Assembly (NCBI RefSeq): GCF_019457905.1
Contig: NZ_JAHZSV010000003.1
Coordinates: 186,001-250,000, forward strand
Length of the DNA stretch: 64,000 bases
DNA from: Flagellimonas abyssi
Lineage (GTDB): Bacteria > Bacteroidota > Bacteroidia > Flavobacteriales > Flavobacteriaceae
Reading direction: 5' to 3'
Under the pieces are notes generated by a model. The model was not told the DNA's origin and did not search any database. It was given only the letters and a program-made list of their open reading frames with translations. Positions 26,709 through 35,252 of this stretch are shown here, piece after piece. The stretch's first letter is position 1. Every line of letters starts with the position of its first letter. The translations under genes and the position numbers were made by a program.

Positions 26709-26709
26709 A

Positions 26710-27801
26710 ATGAATCCATATCAACCAAAATCACTACCCTTAAAAAACATTGACTGGGACCAACTCATCGATTTAATGGGCAAAGCCAATCGATATATTG
26801 CCCGCTATGATGGTTTGCTGCAATCTGTTATAAATCCTGATGTACTTCTGTCTCCCCTTCGTACGCAAGAAGCAGTGTTGTCCTCAAAAATTGAAGGGAC
26901 ACAGGCCACTTTGGAAGAAGTTTTGGAGTATGAGGCAGATGAGCACGCAGATGATTATATTAAAGGAGATATTTTTGAGGTTCTCAATTATCGAATTGCT
27001 TTGAAACAAGGGCGCGATAGTATGAAGGAACGCCCATTGACACTTAATACCATTAAGAAAATGCACGCTGTCCTGATGTGGGGAGTGCGTGGAGACAGTA
27101 AAGACCCAGGGAATTTTCGTAGAATACAGAACTTTATCGGATCGCCCGGCTCTACAATTGAAAATGCCCGTTTTGTGCCTCCTTCCGTTCCTGTGATGCT
27201 AGAGGCTTTGGATAATTGGGAAAAATACATTCACATTGAGGATAAGGACGTACTAGTCCAATTGGCAATTGTTCATGCCCAATTTGAAATTATACACCCG
27301 TTTCTGGACGGAAATGGAAGGATGGGAAGGATATTGATACCATTGTTCTTGTACCATAAAGAGATAATTCAAGAGCCTGTATTCTATTTAAGTGACTATT
27401 TGGAAAGCCACCGTTCCGATTATTATGATGCCCTAAAAGAAATAACCGATAGCGGTCATTGGACTAATTGGATTCGATTTTTTTTAAATGCAATTGTTGT
27501 CCAAGCAGAAAAGAATATAAAAAAAACAAGGGAAATCATCAATTTATATGAAACTGTAAAGCGTGAAATAGTTGATAGTACACATTCACAATTTGCAATA
27601 CAATGTTTGGATTCCTTATTTATACAACCAATTTTTTCATCCCGAAATTTTGAAAAAAATTCAAACATCCCAAGGTCGAGTGTTGCCAGGTTATTGAGCA
27701 CTTTGGTGGATAACGGAATTATTGCAATTGCTCAGAAAGGGGCGGGGAGAAGACCTACCACATATGCTTTTCGAAGGCTGTTAAAAATTGTAAACCAGTA
27801 A
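26710..27801 (+). CDS. Fic family protein with internal inhibitory motif and winged helix
   Basis: This 363-residue Fic protein has the active-site loop HPFLDGNGRMGR with His196. It also has an N-terminal inhibitory motif of the class II type (Ser58-x-x-x-Glu62-Gly63, in SSKIEG), so its AMP-transferase activity is held in check within the same chain. The C-terminal ~90 residues (SSRNFEKNSNIPRSSVARLLSTLV... YAFRRLL) form a winged helix that could bind DNA. The start sits one base after a repeat array in the promoter. It is divergent from hsdR, so it may regulate itself and the restriction operon. Targets are unknown. Confidence 0.92.
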   Translation: MNPYQPKSLPLKNIDWDQLIDLMGKANRYIARYDGLLQSVINPDVLLSPLRTQEAVLSSKIEGTQATLEEVLEYEADEHADDYIKGDIFEVLNYRIALKQGRDSMKERPLTLNTIKKMHAVLMWGVRGDSKDPGNFRRIQNFIGSPGSTIENARFVPPSVPVMLEALDNWEKYIHIEDKDVLVQLAIVHAQFEIIHPFLDGNGRMGRILIPLFLYHKEIIQEPVFYLSDYLESHRSDYYDALKEITDSGHWTNWIRFFLNAIVVQAEKNIKKTREIINLYETVKREIVDSTHSQFAIQCLDSLFIQPIFSSRNFEKNSNIPRSSVARLLSTLVDNGIIAIAQKGAGRRPTTYAFRRLLKIVNQ

Positions 27802-28134
27802 ACTTAAGGGTGTAGAAGACCTCTCTAAATTAAGCTTCCTGAAATTCAAGCAATGATGGTTTAGGTAAATCTATAGTCTTGGATTGCCATGGAAAAATGT
27901 AATCTATTTTAAAATATTTGTAATTAATTTAGGCTATAAAGATTACAAATGGTCAAATAGAAAGTTGTTTGGATAACCAACAAAGAATTGAACTACTGTT
28001 TTGTTGTAAAAAAGGATTGTTAGTAATCATTGCCAATAATCTTTTATTTGTACTAAAGACAGAACCCTCTGAAATACAGTGATTTTTAGTTTTTAGCAAT
28101 CGACTTTAATTGAAAACTCAACCTACTCAGAGAT
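27802..28134. other. non-coding gap, nothing recognised
   Basis: A 333-bp AT-rich gap between fic and the cluster of small paralogues. No gene, clear hairpin or repeat is seen on either strand. Confidence 0.6.
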
Positions 28135-28461
28135 TCAAGATTTCTCTTTATTCAATAGTCGGTATACTTCATCCAAGAACTCCCCTTCTTCAAAAGGCAA
28201 AAGTTGTGTGACCAGTTCTAGGGTCTTACGTATATCCTCCCCAGGCTGTTTTACGTGCGGTGGAGAATATGGTTCTCCTTGGGTTGCCAAAATACACACA
28301 TTGATCAATGCCTCAATGGTATCAAAAAGGTCCAAGTATCCATCCAACAAAACAAAGGACGGTCTGAACTTGCCCTTTTGTAGATTGGTAGGCTCCAGTA
28401 CCTCCAGCTTATATCTTGCTGATTTCATTAATTTCCTCAATTCCTTTTTGCTCTTTTTCAT
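28135..28461 (-). CDS. small paralogous protein A, unknown function
   Basis: This 108-residue acidic protein is last of three tandem relatives. Shared pattern: a central GYLDLFDTIEALINVCILA, a Pro-rich spacer, then IRKTLELVTQLLPFEEGEFLDEVYRLL. The first ~30 residues are basic (MKKSKKELRKLMKSARYKL). It looks like a small all-helical fold. I recognise no named family. It is probably transcribed with the two paralogues and the HEPN protein upstream (30 bp from the next copy). Confidence 0.75.
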   Translation of the reverse strand: MKKSKKELRKLMKSARYKLEVLEPTNLQKGKFRPSFVLLDGYLDLFDTIEALINVCILATQGEPYSPPHVKQPGEDIRKTLELVTQLLPFEEGEFLDEVYRLLNKEKS

Positions 28462-28491
28462 AGCTATCTCTTTACTTGTTGTTTTCTTAAA

Positions 28492-28839
28492 TCAATCCTC
28501 TTCTTTGGCTTTCCTTTCTTCCCTATAAAATAGGTTCAAATGGTCCATCAATGCCTCTTCCCCAACCGGCATCAAACGGTTGGCAATGGTCATCGCTTGA
28601 TGGATGAATTCCTCTTCATTCCTGTCCATTACATCGTCGGAACCCAATTCGGGGTTTATTGCCCGCATGGAAAGGTATATCAATGCGCGAACGGTCAACA
28701 ATAAATCGGAATGGCCATCAACATAAAAGAACGTTGGTTGGAACTTGTCCTTAAACCATGGATGGGGAACCAATGTCGGGGTATGGTCGTTCCCGTGGAA
28801 TCTTAAATCTTTTATAAGCTTTTCTTCGTTCGGGTTCAT
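28492..28839 (-). CDS. small paralogous protein B, unknown function
   Basis: This 115-residue protein is the middle of three relatives. Its N-terminus (NEEKLIKDLRFHGNDHTPTL) differs from the others, but VDGHSDLLLTVRALIYLSM, an acidic spacer and ANRLMPVGEEALMDHLNLFY align with the paralogues. It begins 4 bp after the stop of a possible 28-residue micro-ORF. Function unknown. Confidence 0.75.
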   Translation of the reverse strand: MNPNEEKLIKDLRFHGNDHTPTLVPHPWFKDKFQPTFFYVDGHSDLLLTVRALIYLSMRAINPELGSDDVMDRNEEEFIHQAMTIANRLMPVGEEALMDHLNLFYREERKAKEED

Positions 28840-28843
28840 GGAT

Positions 28844-28930
28844 TCATTTTTTGTTTCCCAACAGTCCTGAAAGATTGTTCCTCAACTGTTGAATCTCTTC
28901 CAAAGTCTTTAGCTTTTTATTCTTCTTCAT
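28844..28930 (-). CDS. 28-residue micro-ORF between paralogues B and C
   Basis: This short frame starts at the ATG at 28930, 14 bp before the end of paralogue C, and ends 4 bp before paralogue B. It reads MKKNKKLKTLEEIQQLRNNL then SGLLGNKK. Its tight fit in the operon and lysine/leucine helix composition make translation plausible, perhaps as a coupling leader. No homologue is known to me. Confidence 0.4.
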   Translation of the reverse strand: MKKNKKLKTLEEIQQLRNNLSGLLGNKK

Positions 28931-29204
28931 AGTATGCTATTTTGGATTCATGATTGTATTTCGGTTCCGAAAGCAGTTTGCTAATCTTATCTAGAAATCT
29001 CATTTCATCATGGGGTATCATATCCAATACATATCCAAGCACTTCACGTATATTATGCTCCGGTTCTGGAACCACCCGATTGGATAACATATCTGATTCC
29101 ATTGCCGTAATACATACCTTTATCAAATTGGAAATCATAAATGAAGAGTCCAAATAGCCCTCTGTGGCGATGTCTATGGTCTTTTGTCCATTAAAGGACA
29201 TCAA
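28917..29204 (-). CDS. small paralogous protein C, unknown function
   Basis: This 95-residue protein is the first of the three relatives. TEGYLDSSFMISNLIKVCITA and HNIREVLGYVLDMIPHDEMRFLDKISKLL line up with copies A and B. It lies 18 bp after the HEPN gene and overlaps the micro-ORF by 14 bp, so they are likely one transcript. Function unknown. Confidence 0.75.
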   Translation of the reverse strand: MMSFNGQKTIDIATEGYLDSSFMISNLIKVCITAMESDMLSNRVVPEPEHNIREVLGYVLDMIPHDEMRFLDKISKLLSEPKYNHESKIAYYEEE

Positions 29205-29222
29205 AGTAATAAAGTGTTCTTC

Positions 29223-30164
29223 CTACCAATCTTTCAGTTTTCCCCATAAGGATTCTTCAAGTTCATCCCCATTATTATAGGCTTCAATTTGGACTACATC
29301 GGTGGAATCTTCCTCGCCCTCAATTCTATGCATACAATGGTCATAGTGTCTCTTATAAACGGCTTCCATCTTTTCAATAAATTCCTTTAGTTCGGATTGA
29401 ATGGTCCGGGTCTGTATTTTATCAATCTCAAATTCACTGCCGTAGCGTGCCACACTATAGGCATGTTCCAACAGCAGCAGCAGTTCATTGTTGTCCAAAT
29501 CAGAGGTTTTTGTAAACGGAATAATCGTTGGAAAGTAATGCTTGCAATAGTTGATATGGCTGATGATGCTATGGGTAACCTTGCTCCTTCCTATGCACAT
29601 CTGTTCTATAAAACGGAAACCAAGCTCAAAGGCTTGGTGCATGTTGAAGGTGGCAATGGCATAGTCCCCTTCCTTTATCAAGATGTCCGCAGTATTGGCA
29701 AATGTTGTCACCTTCTTCATTTCCGAATCATAATTGCGGATGGTCCTTTTAATGATATTGGTCAGGGTCATTTCTGGATAGTCCAAGAGGTTTGCACCCT
29801 CTATACGGGCATAAACCGTATCCCCAAGACAACAGTGTTCCAAGAAGTAAAGCGAACCACGCGAAAGACCAATTTCAGATTGTTCCTCGGTATAAATCCT
29901 GATTCTGAAATTGGGATGTTCTTTTCCTAGTTTTGAAACCAATGCCAATATCTCAGTTGGAATGGGGTCATTATCTACATCTGTAAAGAGTGTTAGAATA
30001 TGATAAGTGGAATTACCCTCTATTTGTTTTCTTGACAAAAAGACAGCATCAATGGTAATCACGTTTAGGATGTTTTCAATCAATTTGGAGAGTTCCTCCG
30101 CTCTTTCAAAGGTTTCAGGTATGTTTGTATGGTGTTTCATGGGTTCATGATTTATAAGGTTCAA
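29223..30164 (-). CDS. HEPN domain protein with nucleotidyltransferase-like N-terminus
   Basis: Residues about 140-290 of this 313-residue protein match a HEPN helical bundle (ADILIKEGDYAIATFNMHQA, then a long helix, then LLLEHAYSVARYGSEFEI). The N-terminal ~130 residues (IDAVFLSRKQIEG... LTLFTDVDND) have the outline of a MNT-type nucleotidyltransferase, but the catalytic GSxxxG...DxD residues are not visible, so it may be inactive. HEPN/MNT proteins often form toxin-antitoxin or RNA-targeting defence modules. The usual Rx4-6H RNase motif is not evident here. It heads the small-paralogue operon. Confidence 0.75.
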   Translation of the reverse strand: MNLINHEPMKHHTNIPETFERAEELSKLIENILNVITIDAVFLSRKQIEGNSTYHILTLFTDVDNDPIPTEILALVSKLGKEHPNFRIRIYTEEQSEIGLSRGSLYFLEHCCLGDTVYARIEGANLLDYPEMTLTNIIKRTIRNYDSEMKKVTTFANTADILIKEGDYAIATFNMHQAFELGFRFIEQMCIGRSKVTHSIISHINYCKHYFPTIIPFTKTSDLDNNELLLLLEHAYSVARYGSEFEIDKIQTRTIQSELKEFIEKMEAVYKRHYDHCMHRIEGEEDSTDVVQIEAYNNGDELEESLWGKLKDW

Positions 30165-30272
30165 GAATCACTGACCATATTAAGACCACATTCCCATGTA
30201 CCCCACCATGTACACTTGTACTTTATTGAAGCTGTTTTGTATTTTACAATCGGATTATTGTGGGAAACACCC

Positions 30273-30280
30273 TATATTTG
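30273..30280 (+). promoter_or_regulatory. TATATTTG -7 element before xre
   Basis: Matches the Bacteroidota TAnnTTTG -7 element and ends only 4 bp before the XRE start codon. If used, the transcript would have almost no leader. Confidence 0.45.
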
Positions 30281-30284
30281 AGTT

Positions 30285-30680
30285 ATGGAGACAAAGACCA
30301 AGAACAACCATATAGGCAGAAAGATCAGTAGAATCAGGGAGCTACGTGGAATGAAACAAGAGACCCTTGCCGAGGAACTGGGTATTAGTCAACAGGCCGT
30401 TTCCAACATTGAGAACAGTGAAAAGGTGGATGATGCCAAATTGGAAGAAATTGCACGGGCTTTGGGCGTGACCAAAGAAGGCATTGAGAATTTTTCTGAG
30501 GAAACCGTCCTAAACATTATATCAAACACTTTTACTAGTAATGATAGTTCTACCATCAATGCAATTAATGTTCAGCCCAATTTTAATCCATTGGATAAGG
30601 TAGTTGAGCTATACGAACGTCTTGTTCAGGCTGAAAAAGACAAGGTGACTTACCTGGAAAAGCTATTGGACAAGAAATAG
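30285..30680 (+). CDS. XRE family transcriptional regulator
   Basis: This 131-residue protein has an N-terminal Cro/CI helix-turn-helix (about residues 12-65: GRKISRIRELRGMKQETLAE, then SQQAVSNIENSEKVDDAKL). A linker and a C-terminal coiled coil (VVELYERLVQAEKDKVTYLEKLL) suited to oligomerisation follow. This two-part layout is frequent in small Bacteroidota island regulators. It is divergent from the HEPN operon (120 bp) and convergent with the relaxase; it may control the HEPN genes. Confidence 0.9.
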   Translation: METKTKNNHIGRKISRIRELRGMKQETLAEELGISQQAVSNIENSEKVDDAKLEEIARALGVTKEGIENFSEETVLNIISNTFTSNDSSTINAINVQPNFNPLDKVVELYERLVQAEKDKVTYLEKLLDKK

Positions 30681-30789
30681 CCTAATACTTTGAATCAGAT
30701 TTTCTTATAAAAATCAACAAAAAAGCGAGCGAAACCATGTTTCGCGCTGCAAGCGTCCCAAATACTTACCCCAACTTTTGCGCATGGAT

Positions 30790-30845
30790 CCTATCGGGTT
30801 TTTGTAGTGTTCCGGTAGATAAGCGTAAAACAAAAACCCGATAGG
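30790..30845. terminator. 15-bp inverted repeat between xre and the relaxase
   Basis: Perfect 15-base arms (30790-30804 CCTATCGGGTTTTTG and 30831-30845, its complement) have a 26-base loop. It lies between the 3' ends of two convergent genes, so a bidirectional terminator is the simple reading. It could alternatively be an origin-of-transfer hairpin, since it adjoins the relaxase gene. Confidence 0.55.
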
Positions 30846-30866
30846 GCGCAACCTACTTTTTGGTTT

Positions 30867-31889
30867 TCAATAGCCCATATCCTCACCTGTGCCCCTGGCC
30901 TGATTGATACCCTTTCCAAGTGCCTTGATGATCTTGGCCGCCATATGTACTTTATTGGTCGGTATACTGGGAGCCTTTACCCCCATTGTTTTCAGTAATT
31001 TACAGGCCATGTCCTTTTCCTTGGTGGGCAGTCCCATCACCTTGGCAAAGAACTTCCCCGGCTCTTTGGCATGGGCCTTTCTTCCAACATAGGATTCCAC
31101 ATAGTTCCTTTTGAACCCTGTTGTCCGGTCAAAGGTCTTTTCGGCCGCTTGGTAAAAGCTGTCGCGATCAAACCCTCTCTTGACCATCTTACCATTCAAT
31201 TCCACTTCGGATGCCTTGTGTTTTGCCATGGGGGAAAGGGTATAGGTGTTCGTCACGTCCCTTCTGCTGACGATGATATGGATATGGGTCTGTGGCCCCT
31301 CTTTTTTCATTCCTGCGGCCACCAATTGCCCGTTCTGTTTATGGGGTGCCAATCTTGTTTGTTCTACAATACTCTTCTCAAGCTCATTGACATTCCCAAT
31401 GGATTCGCCCCGTTCCACTTTCCGTATCTCGTTCCTGAGCCTTGCTATTTCACCACGGTAGGGCGCATTCTCCTGCACTTGTCTATCAAAGCCCCTGTAG
31501 GTGCGTTCGTGCTCTATCTTAGCGTAGTATTTCAGGTTCTCTGCCTTGACCTCTTGGTTGCGATGGAAACTCTTGGCATAGTCCTCCATAAGTTTCCTAG
31601 TATATTCCCTTAGCATGTTAGGATCACTGCCAATGGCCTTAAGTTCCCTTTTGTTGGGACTGACCACTATGGAGTAGAATTTCGGGTCTTTCTGCCTCAG
31701 TTTGGCCGTATTGGCATCTATTTCATCGATGACCGTTTGAGGGTTTACGCTGTCATTCTCTTGGTCAAAGAATTCCTCCCTAAGTTCGGGCAATCTGTCC
31801 TCGTTTTCCTTTTCCAGATAGTCCACATAGTTCCCGACACTGGAGTTGTAGGTACTGCCTATTTTCTGTGCTGAGATGGTTAGGTACAT
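30867..31889 (-). CDS. mobB: MobB/DUF5712-type relaxase
   Basis: This 340-residue protein has a histidine cluster of the HxH type at His202 and His204 (GPQTHIHIIVSRRD), and His127 in KIEHERTYRG. N-terminal Tyr21 and Tyr24 (SVGNYVDYL) are candidate nicking residues. The pattern matches the DUF5712/MobB mobilisation proteins of Bacteroidota. It should nick at an oriT and lead DNA transfer using another element's mating apparatus. It follows the BfmA-type gene by 5 bp. Confidence 0.85.
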   Translation of the reverse strand: MYLTISAQKIGSTYNSSVGNYVDYLEKENEDRLPELREEFFDQENDSVNPQTVIDEIDANTAKLRQKDPKFYSIVVSPNKRELKAIGSDPNMLREYTRKLMEDYAKSFHRNQEVKAENLKYYAKIEHERTYRGFDRQVQENAPYRGEIARLRNEIRKVERGESIGNVNELEKSIVEQTRLAPHKQNGQLVAAGMKKEGPQTHIHIIVSRRDVTNTYTLSPMAKHKASEVELNGKMVKRGFDRDSFYQAAEKTFDRTTGFKRNYVESYVGRKAHAKEPGKFFAKVMGLPTKEKDMACKLLKTMGVKAPSIPTNKVHMAAKIIKALGKGINQARGTGEDMGY

Positions 31890-31894
31890 GGCTT

Positions 31895-32479
31895 TTATTT
31901 TAATTGATGTTTCAGGCCTTCAAAATCCCCAATGCCCATATTGATTTTCAGATATGGCTTTCCCATCATAGGCTCCACATTTTCCACATTGATGAGGATT
32001 TCATTGCAATGCTTTTTATATTCTTTGAATTCTAGCAATATTCTGTCATGCTCCACTTTTGGAACGGTGTTTCTAGGCTTTAAGAAGTCTTTTCGCTCTT
32101 CCTGTATCTGGACGGGTTCTCGTCTCGGCCTCTTCCCATCCTTTACGTATGCCTCAAAAAGTATCAGTACCATTTCATACGTGGGCCGGATACTGGTCTT
32201 TTCCATGTCCTTGATAATGGCGATGAGCCTCTCGAATTTTTTCATCATCTGACGCTCCAATTTTTTGATACCATCAAGGATGATCTTTGTTCCCTCTCCA
32301 AAAGGGTCAAGGTTGTTCTCCTTGAAGTATTGTACCATTCCATCCAAAACCTCACTATGCGATTTGCCGAACTTTTTGGAATAGCTGCGAAAGCGTGTGG
32401 CCGTTTCTTTCTTCACGGTGATATTGGAATAAGCACCTGTTCCTTTCTTTGTTCTGCCGTTTGTTGATTGCTTTTCCAT
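31895..32479 (-). CDS. BfmA/BtgA family mobilisation protein
   Basis: This 194-residue protein begins with a lysine-rich segment and an N-terminal ribbon-helix-helix-like region (YSNITVKKETATRFRSYSKKFGK). Helices and a coiled section (LDGIKKLERQMMKKFERLIA) follow. The pattern matches BfmA/BtgA accessory proteins, which bind near oriT and assist the relaxase. It sits 5 bp upstream of the relaxase, with candidate oriT repeats just before its start. Confidence 0.82.
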   Translation of the reverse strand: MEKQSTNGRTKKGTGAYSNITVKKETATRFRSYSKKFGKSHSEVLDGMVQYFKENNLDPFGEGTKIILDGIKKLERQMMKKFERLIAIIKDMEKTSIRPTYEMVLILFEAYVKDGKRPRREPVQIQEERKDFLKPRNTVPKVEHDRILLEFKEYKKHCNEILINVENVEPMMGKPYLKINMGIGDFEGLKHQLK

Positions 32480-32548
32480 AGGTGCGATTTTGTTTTTTAG
32501 TGAAATTGCGTCAATTTTTTCGTCAAAAATTTCCAGTGTTTACAGGGC

Positions 32549-32591
32549 TTCCCAAAGGGTTTACTGTAGATTTGGGAAAAGTCTACTGTAG
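32549..32591. other. candidate origin of transfer
   Basis: TTCCCAAA (32549-32556) and TTTGGGAA (32571-32578) form an inverted repeat with a 14-base loop. A direct repeat TACTGTAG (32562-32569 and 32584-32591) overlaps it. It lies 70 bp upstream of the BfmA start, where mobilisation oriT sites usually are. No nick site can be assigned. Confidence 0.5.
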
Positions 32592-32666
32592 CCCCTGATT
32601 TTGAACAGAATTCCAAAATTCAATCAATCAACTGGTTTTCAACTTGTTGAATACCCAAAAACAACC

Positions 32667-32725
32667 GTGATGGCGCAATTTGCGCATCACCCTCTTGCTA
32701 TTCCTTTTTTCACGCAAGCGTGAAA
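32667..32725. repeat. two neighbouring palindromes upstream of mobilisation genes
   Basis: A near-palindrome (GTGATGGCGCAA to TTGCGCATCAC, 32667-32690) and a perfect one with 8-base arms TTTCACGC/GCGTGAAA (32708-32725) lie just after the excisionase-like gene. Either may end that transcript or belong to the oriT region. Confidence 0.5.
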
Positions 32726-32765
32726 ACCGAAATACTTTTCATTGCAGTAAAGAGCCTCAATAGAT

Positions 32766-33059
32766 TCAGAGGTTTTTGTTTCTTTGAAGCTGTTGATTGA
32801 ACTTCTTTTCTAGAAATTCATCGGATAGATTTGAATCGCCCATCAACCATTTGTCAATGGTATCCTTGTCAAAAAATATTTGACGAATATGTTTGTTGTT
32901 GCTCATAGGGATAAGCTTCAACGAAGTAAGCTTATAAATCTTGCTTTTTGAAAGTCCCGTATAAGCTGCGAGATCTTCCACATTCATGACCTTCTTTTGA
33001 TGGCCAAGGATAAATTTGATTTCCTTGAGTAATGTCAACACATTCTGTTGCTCTTCCAT
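32766..33059 (-). CDS. excisionase-like helix-turn-helix protein
   Basis: This 97-residue protein has a MerR/excisionase-type DNA-binding domain at about residues 22-70 (VMNVEDLAAYTGLSKSKIYKL, then RQIFFDKDTIDKWL). Such small proteins in Bacteroidota islands act as directionality factors or activators of mobilisation genes. It lies upstream of the bfmA-mobB pair on the same strand, 286 bp away, with hairpins and the candidate oriT in between. Confidence 0.82.
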   Translation of the reverse strand: MEEQQNVLTLLKEIKFILGHQKKVMNVEDLAAYTGLSKSKIYKLTSLKLIPMSNNKHIRQIFFDKDTIDKWLMGDSNLSDEFLEKKFNQQLQRNKNL

Positions 33060-33213
33060 AATTATTGATAATTGGAATTAGAGAATATGTAAACGGCCGC
33101 TTACTTTTTTGTACGGGACAAACATATATCACCTGATGCAAGTGAAAAATAGAGAAATGAAGATTGCGCTTTAATTGCCTTTTGTTTTCGGGATTTGGGC
33201 AAAAAATCTATAA

Positions 33214-33894
33214 TTAATTGGAAAGGCCCAGTGCTTTGGCTATAGTTTTTCGAGTATCATCATAGTTCCCTTCTTTGGTCTTCTGTGACCATTTGGAGTA
33301 ACTTGATGCGAACGTATTTAGGTTGATTTCGGAACCATCGAAGGAAAATCTTTTTTGAACTAAAATAGAAAGTGAGTCTCTCGATTCCTTTCCGAGCCCT
33401 TGAATACCATTTTCAATAATATGGTCCAAAAACGAAAAAAGAAACCTAAGATTACCCGATAGCTTGTTCTTTGGGACTTCCCTAATGACTATCTTTTCTT
33501 TGGAAGGCAAAAGGTTTGTCAAAAGCTCTAGATTTTCCATATCAGAGTCATCAAATCCAAAATATTCCTTGTCTATCTTCTTAAACGATAGTCTTACAAA
33601 TGAGAAACCCTCTAAATCAGAATTGGCCATTTCTTTGGCCTTAAACCAGCCAATTACAAATACAAGAACTATTAATAATAGTAGTAATTGAAAAATATAG
33701 TAAGCCAATATCTGTAACCAAGTATAATTCTTTCCGCTAATGAAAAAAAGAAGAGTTAGGGGTATAAAACTTATAAGGACGATTAAAATGGAAAGACCAT
33801 TCAGGGAAAGATATTTGGCCTTGGATTCCATTTTTATAGACAGCATTCTTTGTCTATGAATCCAGATGGCCAAGATGTTGCCCAATTTTTCCAT
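33214..33894 (-). CDS. two-span membrane protein, unknown function
   Basis: This 226-residue protein has two hydrophobic segments at about residues 30-53 (LSILIVLISFIPLTLLFFIS) and 62-83 (YYIFQLLLLLIVLVFVIGWF). A ~140-residue cytoplasmic part ends in FASSYSKWSQKTKEG. I do not recognise the family. It lies between the excisionase-like gene and the SIR2-like gene and could be a membrane effector or an unrelated passenger. Confidence 0.75.
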   Translation of the reverse strand: MEKLGNILAIWIHRQRMLSIKMESKAKYLSLNGLSILIVLISFIPLTLLFFISGKNYTWLQILAYYIFQLLLLLIVLVFVIGWFKAKEMANSDLEGFSFVRLSFKKIDKEYFGFDDSDMENLELLTNLLPSKEKIVIREVPKNKLSGNLRFLFSFLDHIIENGIQGLGKESRDSLSILVQKRFSFDGSEINLNTFASSYSKWSQKTKEGNYDDTRKTIAKALGLSN

Positions 33895-34072
33895 ACTTCA
33901 AGATAATGATAAAATGAAGGTATTTGAAATGTCCATCTTTATGAGCCTCTATAACACATCTTTTAAAGGTGGGCAGGGAATCTACAATTGCAATACCCCA
34001 TACAATTTTGGGGAAATGTCTAGCATATATCCGTTAGTCCTAGATTAAGGAGATTGAAATAGAATTTTTCTT

Positions 34073-35086
34073 TTATAATTCATATGGTAAAAAGAATTGA
34101 CCCGTTTCAGATATAGGAATTATCTGTTTTGCGTCAATTCGTTGTTGTACTGCTTGCAATCGATCAATAAGCTTAATAGCATTGATATCTTGATAATATA
34201 TCTTTTTGAGGTTGATCATTGAATCAAAAAGCGTTCTATCAACTTCTCTATTAAAAAAAGGAAATGAATAACCTATAATCACTAATATTTCAGTGTCTGC
34301 AATCCTTTTTGTCGTGTAGTCAACAATTGGTTCTCGATCAAAAGAATCTCTCTCCCATGCAAATGATATTGATGGAATATATTCAGTATTGAAGCTTATG
34401 TTAATATAATTTGTCAGCAAAACTCTATAAAACTCATCATTTAGATTCTCAAGCGGGTTTGCTAAATAATTGTTTTGATTATCCCCTAATTGGTGAAAAG
34501 CAGCTACGCCATTTAATTTACTAATGATAAATCCGTTAGCACTAGTTTTTCGTAATCCCTTTACTCTAACTTGTAATTTTATTGCATTTGTGGCTATATC
34601 TTTAAATTCTTGGTTATAGTCACAGGACGCCATTTCAAATTGAGTATCATAATTCCAAGTAACTATTTTAATGTTCTCAGGCATTATTTGAGACATTTTA
34701 ATTATTGAGGCGAAAAAAGTGTCATACCTAACATCTATTTTTTTTCCTGCCTGAGCAAGGGTGAAGTAGGCGCATAAAGCCAATTTTAACCTTCTTAAAT
34801 CTTGTTGGTGGCCGGCCAAATATAACTTTTTAGCATATGTATCAATGCTCGCATGATTCATAGCGCATTTACTTAACCAATCAAAATCATCCATCAATTT
34901 AGCACTTGCAGTATGAACAGTGTATTGCGTTTGTTTCCCAGCAAGTGCAAGTGGCTGATCATTTGAATTACTTACATGATTTCTTAATAATTCTCTAGCT
35001 TCTATTATTTTTTCTGACATTTCTCCAACTACAGGTAAAGCTCCGTGACTTGCTCCTGCACCGACTAAATATGTAATATTGGCCAT
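34073..35086 (-). CDS. SIR2-like domain protein (candidate NADase defence protein)
   Basis: This 337-residue protein starts NITYLVGAGASHGALP, the glycine-rich NAD-binding loop of SIR2-like domains. A central IVTWNYDTQFEMA (N-x-D pair) and a late ILVIIGYSFPFFNREVD follow, the usual order in SIR2-like effector domains of bacterial defence genes. Such domains deplete NAD+ upon phage sensing. No partner (Argonaute, HerA, STAND or DSR-type extension) is fused or adjacent, so it may be a single-gene system. It is the last gene before the right end of the island. Confidence 0.7.
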   Translation of the reverse strand: MANITYLVGAGASHGALPVVGEMSEKIIEARELLRNHVSNSNDQPLALAGKQTQYTVHTASAKLMDDFDWLSKCAMNHASIDTYAKKLYLAGHQQDLRRLKLALCAYFTLAQAGKKIDVRYDTFFASIIKMSQIMPENIKIVTWNYDTQFEMASCDYNQEFKDIATNAIKLQVRVKGLRKTSANGFIISKLNGVAAFHQLGDNQNNYLANPLENLNDEFYRVLLTNYINISFNTEYIPSISFAWERDSFDREPIVDYTTKRIADTEILVIIGYSFPFFNREVDRTLFDSMINLKKIYYQDINAIKLIDRLQAVQQRIDAKQIIPISETGQFFLPYEL

Positions 35087-35252
35087 TTAAAGATTAATTT
35101 GTATTAGATAGCTTAAAAGTACATAATTGAGATAGTGCTATATAATTAAGGTTTTTTAATCTAACCGTTTTATTGCAAAAACGCTTTAAATCATTGTTCT
35201 CCATCCTATGAACAGGGGTAAGCTCCAAGGATTAAAATACCCCTTTTTGAAA

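Noticed and set aside
17405..26709. A retron around the PtuAB-like genes
   Set aside because: PtuAB homologues are effectors in retron Ec78, but there is no reverse transcriptase gene nearby and no clear msr-msd structure.
28844..28930. Calling the micro-ORF a toxin
   Set aside because: It has no membrane segment or known toxin motif; only its position supports translation, so it is listed as unknown.
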